DNA of 20,669 nucleotides from Pseudomonadota bacterium (lineage in GTDB: Bacteria > Myxococcota_A > Polyangia > Polyangiales > Polyangiaceae): positions 1 through 20,669 of the forward strand of contig JAEYWK010000052.1 of the NCBI GenBank assembly GCA_023431345.1, written 5' to 3'. The notes below the pieces were generated by a model. The model was not told where the DNA came from, did no database searches, and saw nothing but the letters and a program-made list of their open reading frames with translations. This document shows positions 7,115-14,010 of the stretch, one piece after another (position 1 is the first letter of the stretch; every line of letters begins with the position of its first letter). Position numbers and translations under genes: made by a program.

Positions 7115-8533
7115 ATGAATAAGACGCGCGGACCTGCGTCGTGCTCGCGCCTGGCGCCCAAGATCGCTTGCTTATCCAGCGTGTTGCTCGCGGCCTCGCC
7201 TGGCCGCGCGCAAGAGCCGCTGGTGGACTACGACCAGCCCACGAGCGATCGAGCGTTCGTCGATTACGCGCGCGCCGGAGCCAATCTGGCCTTCGTCAAT
7301 TGGACGTTTTGGCAGATCGCGTGGTCGCGCGACAAGGATTGGGCCCCCATCACGCGCTCGACCCTGAAGGACAACCTTCGGCACGGCTTCGAGTGGGATC
7401 AGGACATCCTGCAGACGAACTTCTTTGGCCATCCGTACCACGGCAGCTTGCAGTTCAACAGCGCGCGCGGAGCAGGGCTCTCCTTCTGGGAGTCGGCGGC
7501 GTACACGCTAGCCGGTAGCATGACCTGGGAGCTGTTCGCCGAGCGCGAGAAGCCCTCGCTCAACGATCTCGCGGTCACGACGCTCGGCGGCGTGATGCTG
7601 GGCGAGATCATGCACCGCCTCTCGAGCCAAATCCTCGACGACAGCGAGGACGAAGGGCGCTTGTCGCGTGAGCTCATGGCCGCCGCGGTGAATCCGATGC
7701 GAGGCTTCGATCGCCTGACCACCGGACGTGCTTGGCGTAACGGTCACCGCCCGGTGCGCCGTCCGGTCCGTATCGCCCTCGAGTTCGGCGTAGATCGCGT
7801 CAGCATGGAGCAGGAGAAGGGTGAGCTCACGAGCTCGCGCCCCGCCGTGCTGCTCGCGGTGGACGTCGAATACGGCACGCTGCTGCCGGCGCCGGGCGAG
7901 CGGCAGCTCGGGGCCTTCGACTACTTCGAGCTGTACGCGGCCACCAACCTGTTCAACAGCCAGCTGAGTGGCGCCCACGTGTACTCCCACGGCCTGCTCT
8001 ATGGTGTGAGCCTGCCACTCTCCGTCGAGCCGCGTCCCCTGCAAGACAACGACGTGTTCGGCTTCGGCATGAGCTACGAGTACGTGGGGACCAACTTCGC
8101 CACCTACAGCGGCATCGGGATCGGTCCCGTCAACCACCTGGTGCTGCGGCTGAACAGCGGGCGGTCGCTGCGGCTCAGCGTCGGTGGTGACTTGGTGCCG
8201 GTGCTGGGCGCTTCCTCGACCGAAGCGCGCAGCGGCGATCGGGACTATAACTTTGCCAGCGGGTTCTCGCCCTGGAGCGGGCTCGAGCTCCGCCTCGGGA
8301 AGTTCGGCGAAATTGGCCTGCAGATGCGGCACTACATCGCGAAGGTGGTGGACGGCGTGCAGGGTGACGAGCTGATCGGCTCGCTGCGTCTCTGGTACGA
8401 GGTCGAGCCCCTGCGCGGCTTGGGTATCGGTATCGCGCCCACCTCCGTGTACCGCCGCGGCCTCTACGCCGACCGCGACAGCTACTGGGCGCAGCAGCTC
8501 TCCGCGCAGCTCTACCTTACCGTCCGACCTTGA
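7115..8533 (+). CDS. DUF3943 domain-containing envelope protein
   Basis: 472 aa. A signal peptide is likely: basic start, hydrophobic core around residues 17-28, and cleavage near G-R-A-Q (about residue 32). The next ~170 residues fit DUF3943: K-D-N-L-R-H-G-F-E-W-D-Q-D, then H-P-Y-H-G-S-L-Q-F-N-S-A-R, W-E-S-A-A-Y-T-L-A-G-S and G-E-I-M-H-R-L-S-S. In this family these conserved aromatic/His segments precede a beta-rich half. The C-terminal ~250 residues alternate hydrophobic and polar residues and end in Q-L-Y-L-T-V-R-P, consistent with an outer-membrane beta-barrel, although this is inference. The function of the family is unknown. It sits between the YihY-type gene (15 bp upstream) and a small secreted protein gene (9 bp downstream), forming an apparent operon. 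Confidence 0.83.
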   Translation: MNKTRGPASCSRLAPKIACLSSVLLAASPGRAQEPLVDYDQPTSDRAFVDYARAGANLAFVNWTFWQIAWSRDKDWAPITRSTLKDNLRHGFEWDQDILQTNFFGHPYHGSLQFNSARGAGLSFWESAAYTLAGSMTWELFAEREKPSLNDLAVTTLGGVMLGEIMHRLSSQILDDSEDEGRLSRELMAAAVNPMRGFDRLTTGRAWRNGHRPVRRPVRIALEFGVDRVSMEQEKGELTSSRPAVLLAVDVEYGTLLPAPGERQLGAFDYFELYAATNLFNSQLSGAHVYSHGLLYGVSLPLSVEPRPLQDNDVFGFGMSYEYVGTNFATYSGIGIGPVNHLVLRLNSGRSLRLSVGGDLVPVLGASSTEARSGDRDYNFASGFSPWSGLELRLGKFGEIGLQMRHYIAKVVDGVQGDELIGSLRLWYEVEPLRGLGIGIAPTSVYRRGLYADRDSYWAQQLSAQLYLTVRP

Positions 8534-8542
8534 GGTGCACCG

Positions 8543-8920
8543 ATGTCCTTTCGTCTGATCCCTGTCGTCTGCGTGACCGCGAGCCTGCTGCTGAGCGGAA
8601 CCGCGCTGGCTCAGACCACGCCTGAAGCTGACCCGGGACCGACCGTCGCTCCAGCCGCGCCGACAGCCAAGCCGCGCACCTCCGCCTCGACCTGGGGCAC
8701 GGTCGTCGTCATCTCATCCATCGCGCTGGGGGCCGCCATCACGAGCTACGGGCTCACCATCGACTGCGGTGACGACGACCACAGCTGCCATCGGCGCGCC
8801 GCGCTGCCGATCGGCGGCGGCCTCGGCGTCGCCGCGATCGGCTCGCTCGTCGGCTTGCGCATCCTGGCCATGGATCGCGGTCCTTCGGTGGCGGTGCTCC
8901 AGTTTACCGGCTCGTTCTGA
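8543..8920 (+). CDS. Small exported/membrane protein of unknown function
   Basis: 125 aa. A signal peptide ends at A-L-A-Q (about residue 24), followed by a Pro/Ala/Thr-rich spacer of about 25 residues. Two hydrophobic segments (about 51-71 and 90-108) flank a short polar loop with two cysteines (D-C-G-D-D-D-H-S-C-H) that could form a disulfide outside the cytoplasm. No family is recognised. The ribosome binding site GAGGTG overlaps the end of the upstream DUF3943 gene (stop at 8531-8533), which supports translational coupling and the choice of ATG 8543. The helix, Cys-loop, helix arrangement resembles the C-terminal end of the TPR protein at 15045-16121. The stop lies only 3 bp from the stop of the convergent lipoprotein gene, so there is no room for a separate terminator. 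Confidence 0.75.
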   Translation: MSFRLIPVVCVTASLLLSGTALAQTTPEADPGPTVAPAAPTAKPRTSASTWGTVVVISSIALGAAITSYGLTIDCGDDDHSCHRRAALPIGGGLGVAAIGSLVGLRILAMDRGPSVAVLQFTGSF

Positions 8921-8923
8921 AGC

Positions 8924-9583
8924 TCACAGCTGGAGCGCGACGCCGCCCTGGAGCGTGGGAAACAGCCACTCACCCGCGCGGTTATCGTAAGCGCGAAGCG
9001 CGGTGAGCTGCGGGAAGAGGTACACCTCTTTGCCGATCGCGAAGCGGTAGCCGGCCTCACCGCCGCCGAGCCAGTACGTGGTGGCCTCGCTGGCGTCGCC
9101 GCGAAACGCCGTCAGCGGGAACGCATAGGTCATGGCGCCGCGCACGCCGAACACCAGCTCTGAAGTGCGCGTGACCGGCGTCCCGACCAGTAAGGACGTC
9201 AACCAGTGGGCGTTGAACAGACCCGTATCGCGATTGGTCACCGGCACGAATCCGAAGCCCAGACCTTGTACCAGCGCCAGGCTCACGTCGCCCTGCAGGA
9301 AGCGCCAGCGACCGTTGACCTCCAAGCTGCCGGCGTTCAGGCGCGCGCCGACGTCCAGCTCATGACCAACGCCGACGCGGTAGCCCACCTCCGGGTTCGG
9401 CAGCGGCTGCGGGCCCAAACCGCGATCCACCAGCAGCCCGTCGGCGGCCAGCGACAGCTGACGCGAGCCCGATGGCAGCGGCGCGGTGCCCAAGTGCGAC
9501 CCGTAGCTCACGCAGCCGCTCGCGCAGCACAGCACGAAGAGCGCGCGAGCTACTGCGCTCGATCTAGCGACAGCTCTGCCCAT
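8924..9583 (-). CDS. Lipoprotein, probable outer-membrane beta-rich protein
   Basis: 219 aa. The N-terminal signal ends in the lipobox A-S-G-C at Cys24. The remainder is rich in Gly and aromatic residues with alternating hydrophobic pattern: stretches such as V-G-Y-R-V-G-V-G-H-E-L-D-V-G-A-R-L, V-F-G-V-R-G-A-M-T-Y-A-F and G-E-A-G-Y-R-F-A-I-G. The ending G-G-V-A-L-Q-L is beta-barrel-like. No enzyme motif is seen, and I cannot assign it to a named family. The start overlaps the end of the EEP-domain gene by 34 bp on the same strand, so the two are almost certainly co-transcribed and perhaps translationally coupled. Export next to another lipoprotein suggests a shared envelope location. Confidence 0.77.
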   Translation of the reverse strand: MGRAVARSSAVARALFVLCCASGCVSYGSHLGTAPLPSGSRQLSLAADGLLVDRGLGPQPLPNPEVGYRVGVGHELDVGARLNAGSLEVNGRWRFLQGDVSLALVQGLGFGFVPVTNRDTGLFNAHWLTSLLVGTPVTRTSELVFGVRGAMTYAFPLTAFRGDASEATTYWLGGGEAGYRFAIGKEVYLFPQLTALRAYDNRAGEWLFPTLQGGVALQL

Positions 9584-10404
9584 GATGGCCGGTGATCGCT
9601 GGCCTGAGTCATGACGCTTCCCGACCGCAGCGGGGTGATCTCGCGGGCAAAGATGTGGTCCAGCGCATAGCCGCCGGCGGTGTCACCGGCGTCCGCAGAA
9701 GCCCACGCGAAATCGTGCTCGCGGAACAGGGCGATGGTGGCATCGAGCGAGCCGGGATCCCCCGTGTTGAAATCGCCGCCGGCGAGGCTACGCACGGGTG
9801 ACGCGCTGGCGTGCTCGATGATGGCGGCGGATTGCTCCAGGCGCGCGCGCGGGCCCAGCCACGGTGTCTCCGTGTGCACGCTGTAGGCGGAGATATCGCC
9901 CTGGGGTGTAGCGACCGTGGCTTGAACCGCGATGCGGATGCGCCCGTCCGTCGGGTTCTTGTGCGGCAAGATGAGCTTTTGGTCGGCGACGATGGGAAAG
10001 CGCGAGAGCACCGCGTTGCCGAAATCCCGCCCGTTCCGGTGGACGGAGGCGGGGTAGTAGACGTAGTTCATGTGCAGCGCTTGCGCGATGGCGTCGGTGC
10101 GCGGCGCGTCCATCTCCTGCAGCAGCAGGATGTCCGCCGTCGACAGCTTCGGATCCAGCGCCAACTCTTGCGCCGCCAGCTCGTACTCGTCAGCGAACGC
10201 GATGTTGAAGGTCACGACCCCGACCTCGGGCGGATGGGGATGCTCCCCCTCGACCGCGTAGCTACCCGCGTAGCGTGGCCCGTGTGGGTCCGTGTAGTTC
10301 TGCGCGAGCTCGCAACCAAAGCTCGCGAAGAGGCAACACGAAAGCAGCCAAAGGTGCGTCGTGGACAGGCGCGACAGTATAGCGGCGCGCAGCCTACGCG
10401 CCAC
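9550..10404 (-). CDS. Endonuclease/exonuclease/phosphatase-family lipoprotein
   Basis: 284 aa from GTG 10404. The N-terminal signal ends in S-F-G-C (Cys31), so it is predicted to be lipid-anchored outside the cytoplasm. The EEP (DNase I-like) active-site set is complete: N67 in V-T-F-N-I-A, E97 in L-L-Q-E-M-D, H177 in Y-S-V-H-T-E, D211 and N213 in G-G-D-F-N-T-G, and the D249-H250 and S-D270-H271 motifs (the latter followed by R-P-S-W-A). It should be a metal-dependent phosphodiesterase or phosphatase. Whether the substrate is DNA, RNA, a lipid or a small phosphoester cannot be told. It starts 12 bp after the stop of the AbgT-type transporter gene and overlaps the next lipoprotein gene, so the three form an operon. 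Scavenging of extracellular nucleic acid is one possible role. Confidence 0.87.
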   Translation of the reverse strand: MARRLRAAILSRLSTTHLWLLSCCLFASFGCELAQNYTDPHGPRYAGSYAVEGEHPHPPEVGVVTFNIAFADEYELAAQELALDPKLSTADILLLQEMDAPRTDAIAQALHMNYVYYPASVHRNGRDFGNAVLSRFPIVADQKLILPHKNPTDGRIRIAVQATVATPQGDISAYSVHTETPWLGPRARLEQSAAIIEHASASPVRSLAGGDFNTGDPGSLDATIALFREHDFAWASADAGDTAGGYALDHIFAREITPLRSGSVMTQASDHRPSWAELSLDRAQ

Positions 10405-10416
10405 AGCCCGTCGCCT

Positions 10417-12036
10417 TTAGGGCGTCGGGGGCAGCGCAGCCGGTGGGACCGCGTAGCCCACCGGGGCGGAGGGGCCGAGGTCGAAGCCCAAAGACACCCA
10501 GCCCACGGTCAGAGCGAGCCCGCTGACGAGGAGCCACATCGAATAAGGCAGCATCGTCGCGGTCAGGCTGCCCAGCCCGAAGTCTTTTTGCCAGCGCTGG
10601 CAAAAGATGAGGATGAGCGGGAAATAGACCATCAGCGGTGTGATGATGTTCGTGACGCTGTCGCCCACGCGGTACGCGGCGGTGGCGCCCTCGGGGCTCA
10701 CGCCGAGCAGCATGAGCATCGGGACCATCACGGGCGAAAGGAGCGCCCACTTGGCGCTGGCCGACCCGATGAAGAGGTTCACCAGCGCGGAGAACAGGAC
10801 GATGAGCCCGAGCAAGAGCGGCAGCGGTAGACCGCTTTGCTCGATGGCCCTCGCGCCGTGGACGGCAAAAATCAGCCCTAGATTGGACCAGTTGAACATG
10901 GCCACGAGGTGGGCGGCGGCGAACGCCAGTACCAGGTAGTAGCCGAGCGATTTCATCGCGTCGGTCATCATCTTCACGACGTCGCGGTGTCCCTTCACCG
11001 TACCGGCGGCGGCGCCGTACGCCCAACCTGCGGCCAGGAACAGGAGAAAGAACGCGCCGACCAGCGATTGGTAAAACGGCGTGAGCCGGGCGTGTATCGA
11101 GCAGCGGCCGAGAGCGAGCTTGTCGTCCGGACACGCCGCCTCATCGAGCAGCGGCGTGCCGGGGCCGAGCGTCATGACGGCCCAGAGCAACGTCACTGCG
11201 AGCACCGCCAGCCCCGCCCGAGCCAGGCCGCGCCTTTGCTCGGGCCGCAGCTCACCGTGCTCACTCTCTGGGTCAGTGCCGCCCGCGAGGGCATCCGCCG
11301 CTTCTGGCCGCCAAGGCCCGAGGCGCGGCTCGACGACGCGATCGGTGACCCACCAGATGACGGGCAAGAACACCACCGTCATGGCCGTGATGAAGTACCA
11401 ATTGCCCGCGATGTTCGCGTCGTAGCTCGGGACGAGAGCCTCGGCGGCTTGCTCGGTGATGCCGAACAGCAGCGCGTCGAGCTGGCCGGGCGCGATGTTG
11501 GCAGAGAATCCGCCGGAGACACCAGCAAAAGCCGCCGCGATTCCGGCGAGCGGGTGACGCCCCACGGCACTATACAGGACGCCCGCGAGCGGGATGAGCA
11601 CCACGTATGCCGCGTCGGCAGCGTGGTTACCAATCATCGCGACCAGGGCCACGACGGGCGTGAGCAGGCGCTTCGGGGCCTTTCGCACCGCGGCGTTCAT
11701 CGCGCTCGCGAAGAGACCAGAGCGTTCAGCGACGCCCGCGCCGAGCATCACGAGTAGCACGTAACCGAGCGGGTGAAAGTGAGTGAACGTCTTGGGCATC
11801 TCGACCCAGAGACGAGCGATGTTCTTGGAGGAGACGAGGCTCTCTGCGCCGAGCACCAGCGCGGCCCCGCCGGGCTGCTTCTGCGTCGGGTGGAGGACCG
11901 AAAGACCGGCGGCTTCGGCAACGACGGAGACTGCGACCAAGACGGCAATCAGGTAGAGAAAGATGAACACCGGATCGGGGAGCTTGTTACCGGTACGCTC
12001 CACCCAGCCGAGGAAACCTTTCTCCGCCGTGCTCAT
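10417..12036 (-). CDS. AbgT-family transporter (p-aminobenzoyl-glutamate transporter type)
   Basis: 539 aa from ATG 12036 (the frame is open upstream to a GTG at 12072, but the family N-terminus E-K-G-F-L-G-W-V-E-R-T-G-N-K-L-P-D-P begins right after this ATG). About twelve hydrophobic segments are visible. Family landmarks are H-P-T-Q near the first loop, G-N-H-A-A-D-A-A-Y-V-V-L-I-P-L-A-G, G-G-F-S-A-N-I, and near the end G-D-S-V-T-N-I-I-T-P-L-M-V-Y-F-P. Characterised AbgT proteins import p-aminobenzoyl-glutamate, while relatives such as MtrF export sulfonamides and p-aminobenzoate; direction and substrate here are unknown. A TATCGT hexamer (12045-12050) ends 8 nt before the ATG and no Shine-Dalgarno is seen. 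It is probably the first main gene of a three-gene operon. Confidence 0.9.
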   Translation of the reverse strand: MSTAEKGFLGWVERTGNKLPDPVFIFLYLIAVLVAVSVVAEAAGLSVLHPTQKQPGGAALVLGAESLVSSKNIARLWVEMPKTFTHFHPLGYVLLVMLGAGVAERSGLFASAMNAAVRKAPKRLLTPVVALVAMIGNHAADAAYVVLIPLAGVLYSAVGRHPLAGIAAAFAGVSGGFSANIAPGQLDALLFGITEQAAEALVPSYDANIAGNWYFITAMTVVFLPVIWWVTDRVVEPRLGPWRPEAADALAGGTDPESEHGELRPEQRRGLARAGLAVLAVTLLWAVMTLGPGTPLLDEAACPDDKLALGRCSIHARLTPFYQSLVGAFFLLFLAAGWAYGAAAGTVKGHRDVVKMMTDAMKSLGYYLVLAFAAAHLVAMFNWSNLGLIFAVHGARAIEQSGLPLPLLLGLIVLFSALVNLFIGSASAKWALLSPVMVPMLMLLGVSPEGATAAYRVGDSVTNIITPLMVYFPLILIFCQRWQKDFGLGSLTATMLPYSMWLLVSGLALTVGWVSLGFDLGPSAPVGYAVPPAALPPTP

Positions 12037-12099
12037 GCGCGGGGACGATACACGACGGCCGGCGTATCGCACCAGCGCCGACGCCCGCGACCGATGTCG

Positions 12100-12264
12100 T
12101 CAACCTCCCAGCTGTTCGAGCGCTCGCTGCACGAACGCGCGACGGCCACCACGGTACCGGTCGGTAAATTCTGCGGCCGCTTCAGCGCCGAAGGCCCAAG
12201 TGATGTCGAGCCTGGCGATGCGAGGTCGGAGCCAGAGCGCCCCGCTTGGACCATCGCGTTGCAA
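12100..12264 (-). CDS. Possible small ORF upstream of the AbgT-type gene
   Basis: A minus-strand frame, open from a TAG at 12298-12300 to the TGA at 12100-12102, has no ATG; TTG 12264 would give 54 aa. The peptide reads like a folded or helical protein end: R-P-R-I-A-R-L-D-I-T-W-A-F, then A-E-A-A-A-E-F-T-D-R-Y, then R-A-F-V-Q-R-A-L-E-Q-L-G-G. It lies in the 274-bp divergent region 12037-12310 and ends 63 bp before the transporter start on the same strand. It may be a small protein, the remnant of a longer gene, or chance. No family is recognised. Confidence 0.3.
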   Translation of the reverse strand: MQRDGPSGALWLRPRIARLDITWAFGAEAAAEFTDRYRGGRRAFVQRALEQLGG

Positions 12265-12310
12265 CGCGTCTTGCGGGTGCTGCGCACGCGAAGCGTGCTA
12301 CCGATGAGCG

Positions 12311-13219
12311 ATGCGCAAGTCGCTTCGAAGCGCCGGTTCGGCAAGGCTCGTTGCTTTCAGCTTGGTCGTGGTCCTCTCTACGGCGGGTTGCTCGTCGGAT
12401 TCGGGAGCGCAAGACCCGGCGACGGGGGGAAGTGGCAACGGCGTGAGCGGTGGCGGAGCCGAAAGCTCCGTGGCTGGTGCAACGACCGGCGGCGCTGGAA
12501 CGAGCGGCAGCGGCAACACGAGCGGAGCGAACACGGGCGGCGCAGGCGCGGCCGGCACAGGCAATGGCATGGCGGGCGCGAGCAACGGCGGAGCGGGCGC
12601 TGGGGGCGCCGTCGGCGCGAACAACGGCGGCACGGCGGGCGGCAGTACCGCCGACAGCGGCGGCGCCACGAACGGCGGAACGGCGGGCGGCGGGACACCG
12701 AACGGCGGAACGGCGGGCGGCGGCACCGCGAACGGCGGCACCGCGAACGGCGGTACCGCCGGCAGCAGTGGAGGCGGCAACTGCACGCCAAGCGCGGCCG
12801 GCACCTTCGTGGTCCAGGGTGACGTCGTGTTCGACCCGAAGACATGCCTCAGCTGGACGAAGGCCACGATGGCTGGCCAACCCTACGCAGCGGCGGAAAC
12901 GTACTGCGCGGGCCTATCACTCGGTGGCTACGACGACTGGCGCCTGCCGACCGCGGGCGAAGTCGTGTCGATCTTCAAGTGTGACGGCATGTACCCGCCC
13001 GTGGCCGAAGTCTTCACAGTGATGGGTGACGGAATCTGGACCACGACTCTCTCGGGAACGATCGCCGGCGACGAACCCAAGGTTTGCGGCGCCGGCCAAG
13101 CCAGCGGCCAGTACTACGACTTCGGCAAGGTAGGCGGCCAGAACACGCGCTGCGTGCGCGGCGCTACGACGTTGCCTGACCGCACCGACTGCAAGACAAA
13201 CAACGCCATTTGCAAGTAG
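12311..13219 (+). CDS. DUF1566 (Lcl-type) lipoprotein with Gly-rich linker
   Basis: 302 aa. The lipobox S-T-A-G-C places the lipidated Cys at residue 27. Residues ~30-155 are a low-complexity linker of Gly, Ala, Thr, Asn and Ser, with a repeated N-G-G-T-A motif near its end. The C-terminal domain (about 156-302) fits DUF1566: L-S-W-T-K, A-A-A-E-T-Y-C-A-G-L, the signature G-G-Y-D-D-W-R-L-P-T at 206-214, and near the end a conserved R-C-V-R-G. Cysteines at 158, 179, 199, 224, 259 and 281 suggest disulfides. Lcl-type domains in Legionella bind glycosaminoglycans or take part in adhesion; a surface adhesive role is inference here. The gene is divergent from the AbgT-type operon. The ATG at 12311 was chosen because it gives a standard signal peptide. 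Confidence 0.85.
   Translation: MRKSLRSAGSARLVAFSLVVVLSTAGCSSDSGAQDPATGGSGNGVSGGGAESSVAGATTGGAGTSGSGNTSGANTGGAGAAGTGNGMAGASNGGAGAGGAVGANNGGTAGGSTADSGGATNGGTAGGGTPNGGTAGGGTANGGTANGGTAGSSGGGNCTPSAAGTFVVQGDVVFDPKTCLSWTKATMAGQPYAAAETYCAGLSLGGYDDWRLPTAGEVVSIFKCDGMYPPVAEVFTVMGDGIWTTTLSGTIAGDEPKVCGAGQASGQYYDFGKVGGQNTRCVRGATTLPDRTDCKTNNAICK
12671..12760 (+). repeat. In-frame tandem repeats coding for N-G-G-T-A linker units
   Basis: A 30-bp unit occurs twice (12671-12700 and 12701-12730, 27 of 30 bases equal), followed by two 15-bp half-units (12731-12745 and 12746-12760). All are multiples of three, so gain or loss of units would change only the linker length of the DUF1566 lipoprotein. Confidence 0.8.
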
Positions 13220-13318
13220 CATCTCGGAAGTGCCGCAGCGGACGGGTTCCGTATCAGAGCCGAGCGACTCGAGCTCGAGACGACCTCGACGCACTGAACC
13301 CCAAACGAGGAGAAGCAA

Positions 13319-13678
13319 GTGGACCCGACCGAAGCGATCCGCTTTGCCGAAAAGCACGTAACCACCTGGAATACACATGATATCGACGCGATCGTGGCGC
13401 TCTACGCTGACTCTGCGGAGCTGGTCTCGCCCTTGGCCGGCAACCTGACGGGCGAGCCCGTCGTACGCGGCCGCGACGCGCTCCGCGCCTACTTCGCCAA
13501 AGGTCTCGACAAGTATCCTGATCTGCGCTTCGAGCTCGTCGATACGTTCAGTTGTGTTTCGAGCGTGACGCTGCTGTTCTGGGGAGCCGGACGGCGGCTC
13601 GTCGCAGAAGTGATGCACCTCGATCAGCATGGAAAGATCGAGAAGGTCTTCGCGCACTACCGCTGCACGACGGACTGA
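13319..13678 (+). CDS. SnoaL/NTF2-like protein
   Basis: 119 aa from GTG 13319, preceded by a good Shine-Dalgarno sequence (AGGAG, 13308-13312, 6 nt spacing) that fixes the start. The pattern fits the SnoaL-like branch of the NTF2 fold. A first helix ends in the classic W-N-T-H-D-I-D-A-I-V-A-L-Y-A-D-S-A, followed by R-G-R-D-A-L-R-A-Y-F, a strand F-E-L-V-D-T-F, and a final strand V-F-A-H-Y-R. Members are small cytoplasmic proteins, some polyketide cyclases or isomerases and many of unknown role; there are no polyketide genes nearby to suggest such a pathway. It follows the DUF1566 lipoprotein gene by 99 bp, which includes a perfect CTCGAGCTCGAG palindrome at 13268-13279. Confidence 0.8.
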   Translation: MDPTEAIRFAEKHVTTWNTHDIDAIVALYADSAELVSPLAGNLTGEPVVRGRDALRAYFAKGLDKYPDLRFELVDTFSCVSSVTLLFWGAGRRLVAEVMHLDQHGKIEKVFAHYRCTTD

Positions 13679-13710
13679 TGGCCTCGCCGCGCCCTCGTCA
13701 ACTACAAATT

Positions 13711-13729
13711 TAGTCGCCAGCTCCGACTA
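13711..13729 (+). repeat. Inverted repeat after the SnoaL-like gene
   Basis: TAGTCG (13711-13716) and CGACTA (13724-13729) flank a 7-nt loop, 33 bp after the stop at 13678; ACTA/TAGT outside could lengthen the pairing. No T-run follows, so terminator activity is uncertain. Apart from this and a doubtful minus-strand ORF, the 332-bp gap 13679-14010 holds nothing I can support. Confidence 0.3.
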
Positions 13730-13774
13730 GTAGTTCGAAACCTTGCGTCACCCCGATAGCGATCACGTGCTTCG

Positions 13775-13999
13775 CTACCAGGGCTTCCTCAAGGGGCGAG
13801 GCTCGCCACCGCTCATCCGGCGCAGGCGTGAGCGATCCACCGTCGGTCGCTGTTTCTCTTTGCGCAGCTCGCGCGGCGTGCCAGGGTTCTGCGCGAGATG
13901 AGGGTAGAGGTACGTCGACCGCAGCTGCTGCGCCCCGAGCCTATGCGCCGCGAGTCTGACGCTGGGCCGGCAGAGCCAGGCGGACTCTGCTTGAAACAC
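13775..13999 (-). CDS. Doubtful small Arg/Pro-rich ORF
   Basis: A minus-strand frame with GTG start at 13999 would give 74 aa. Third codon positions are mostly G or C, as in the real genes here, and the middle reads like protein (Q-Q-L-R-S-T-Y-L-Y-P-H-L-A-Q-N-P). The end is very basic (L-R-R-M-S-G-G-E-P-R-P-L-R-K-P-W). No signal peptide, family or ribosome binding site is recognised. It is antisense to the space before the lipoprotein at 14011. It may be a gene remnant or chance. Confidence 0.25.
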   Translation of the reverse strand: MFQAESAWLCRPSVRLAAHRLGAQQLRSTYLYPHLAQNPGTPRELRKEKQRPTVDRSRLRRMSGGEPRPLRKPW

Positions 14000-14010
14000 A
14001 GGTTCTCGAA

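Noticed and set aside
12182..12880. Minus-strand and alternative-frame Ala/Pro/Arg-rich open frames across the DUF1566 lipoprotein
   Set aside because: They are shadows of the GGC/GCG repeats in the linker. Only the plus frame has a signal peptide, lipobox and the D-W-R-L-P-T domain.
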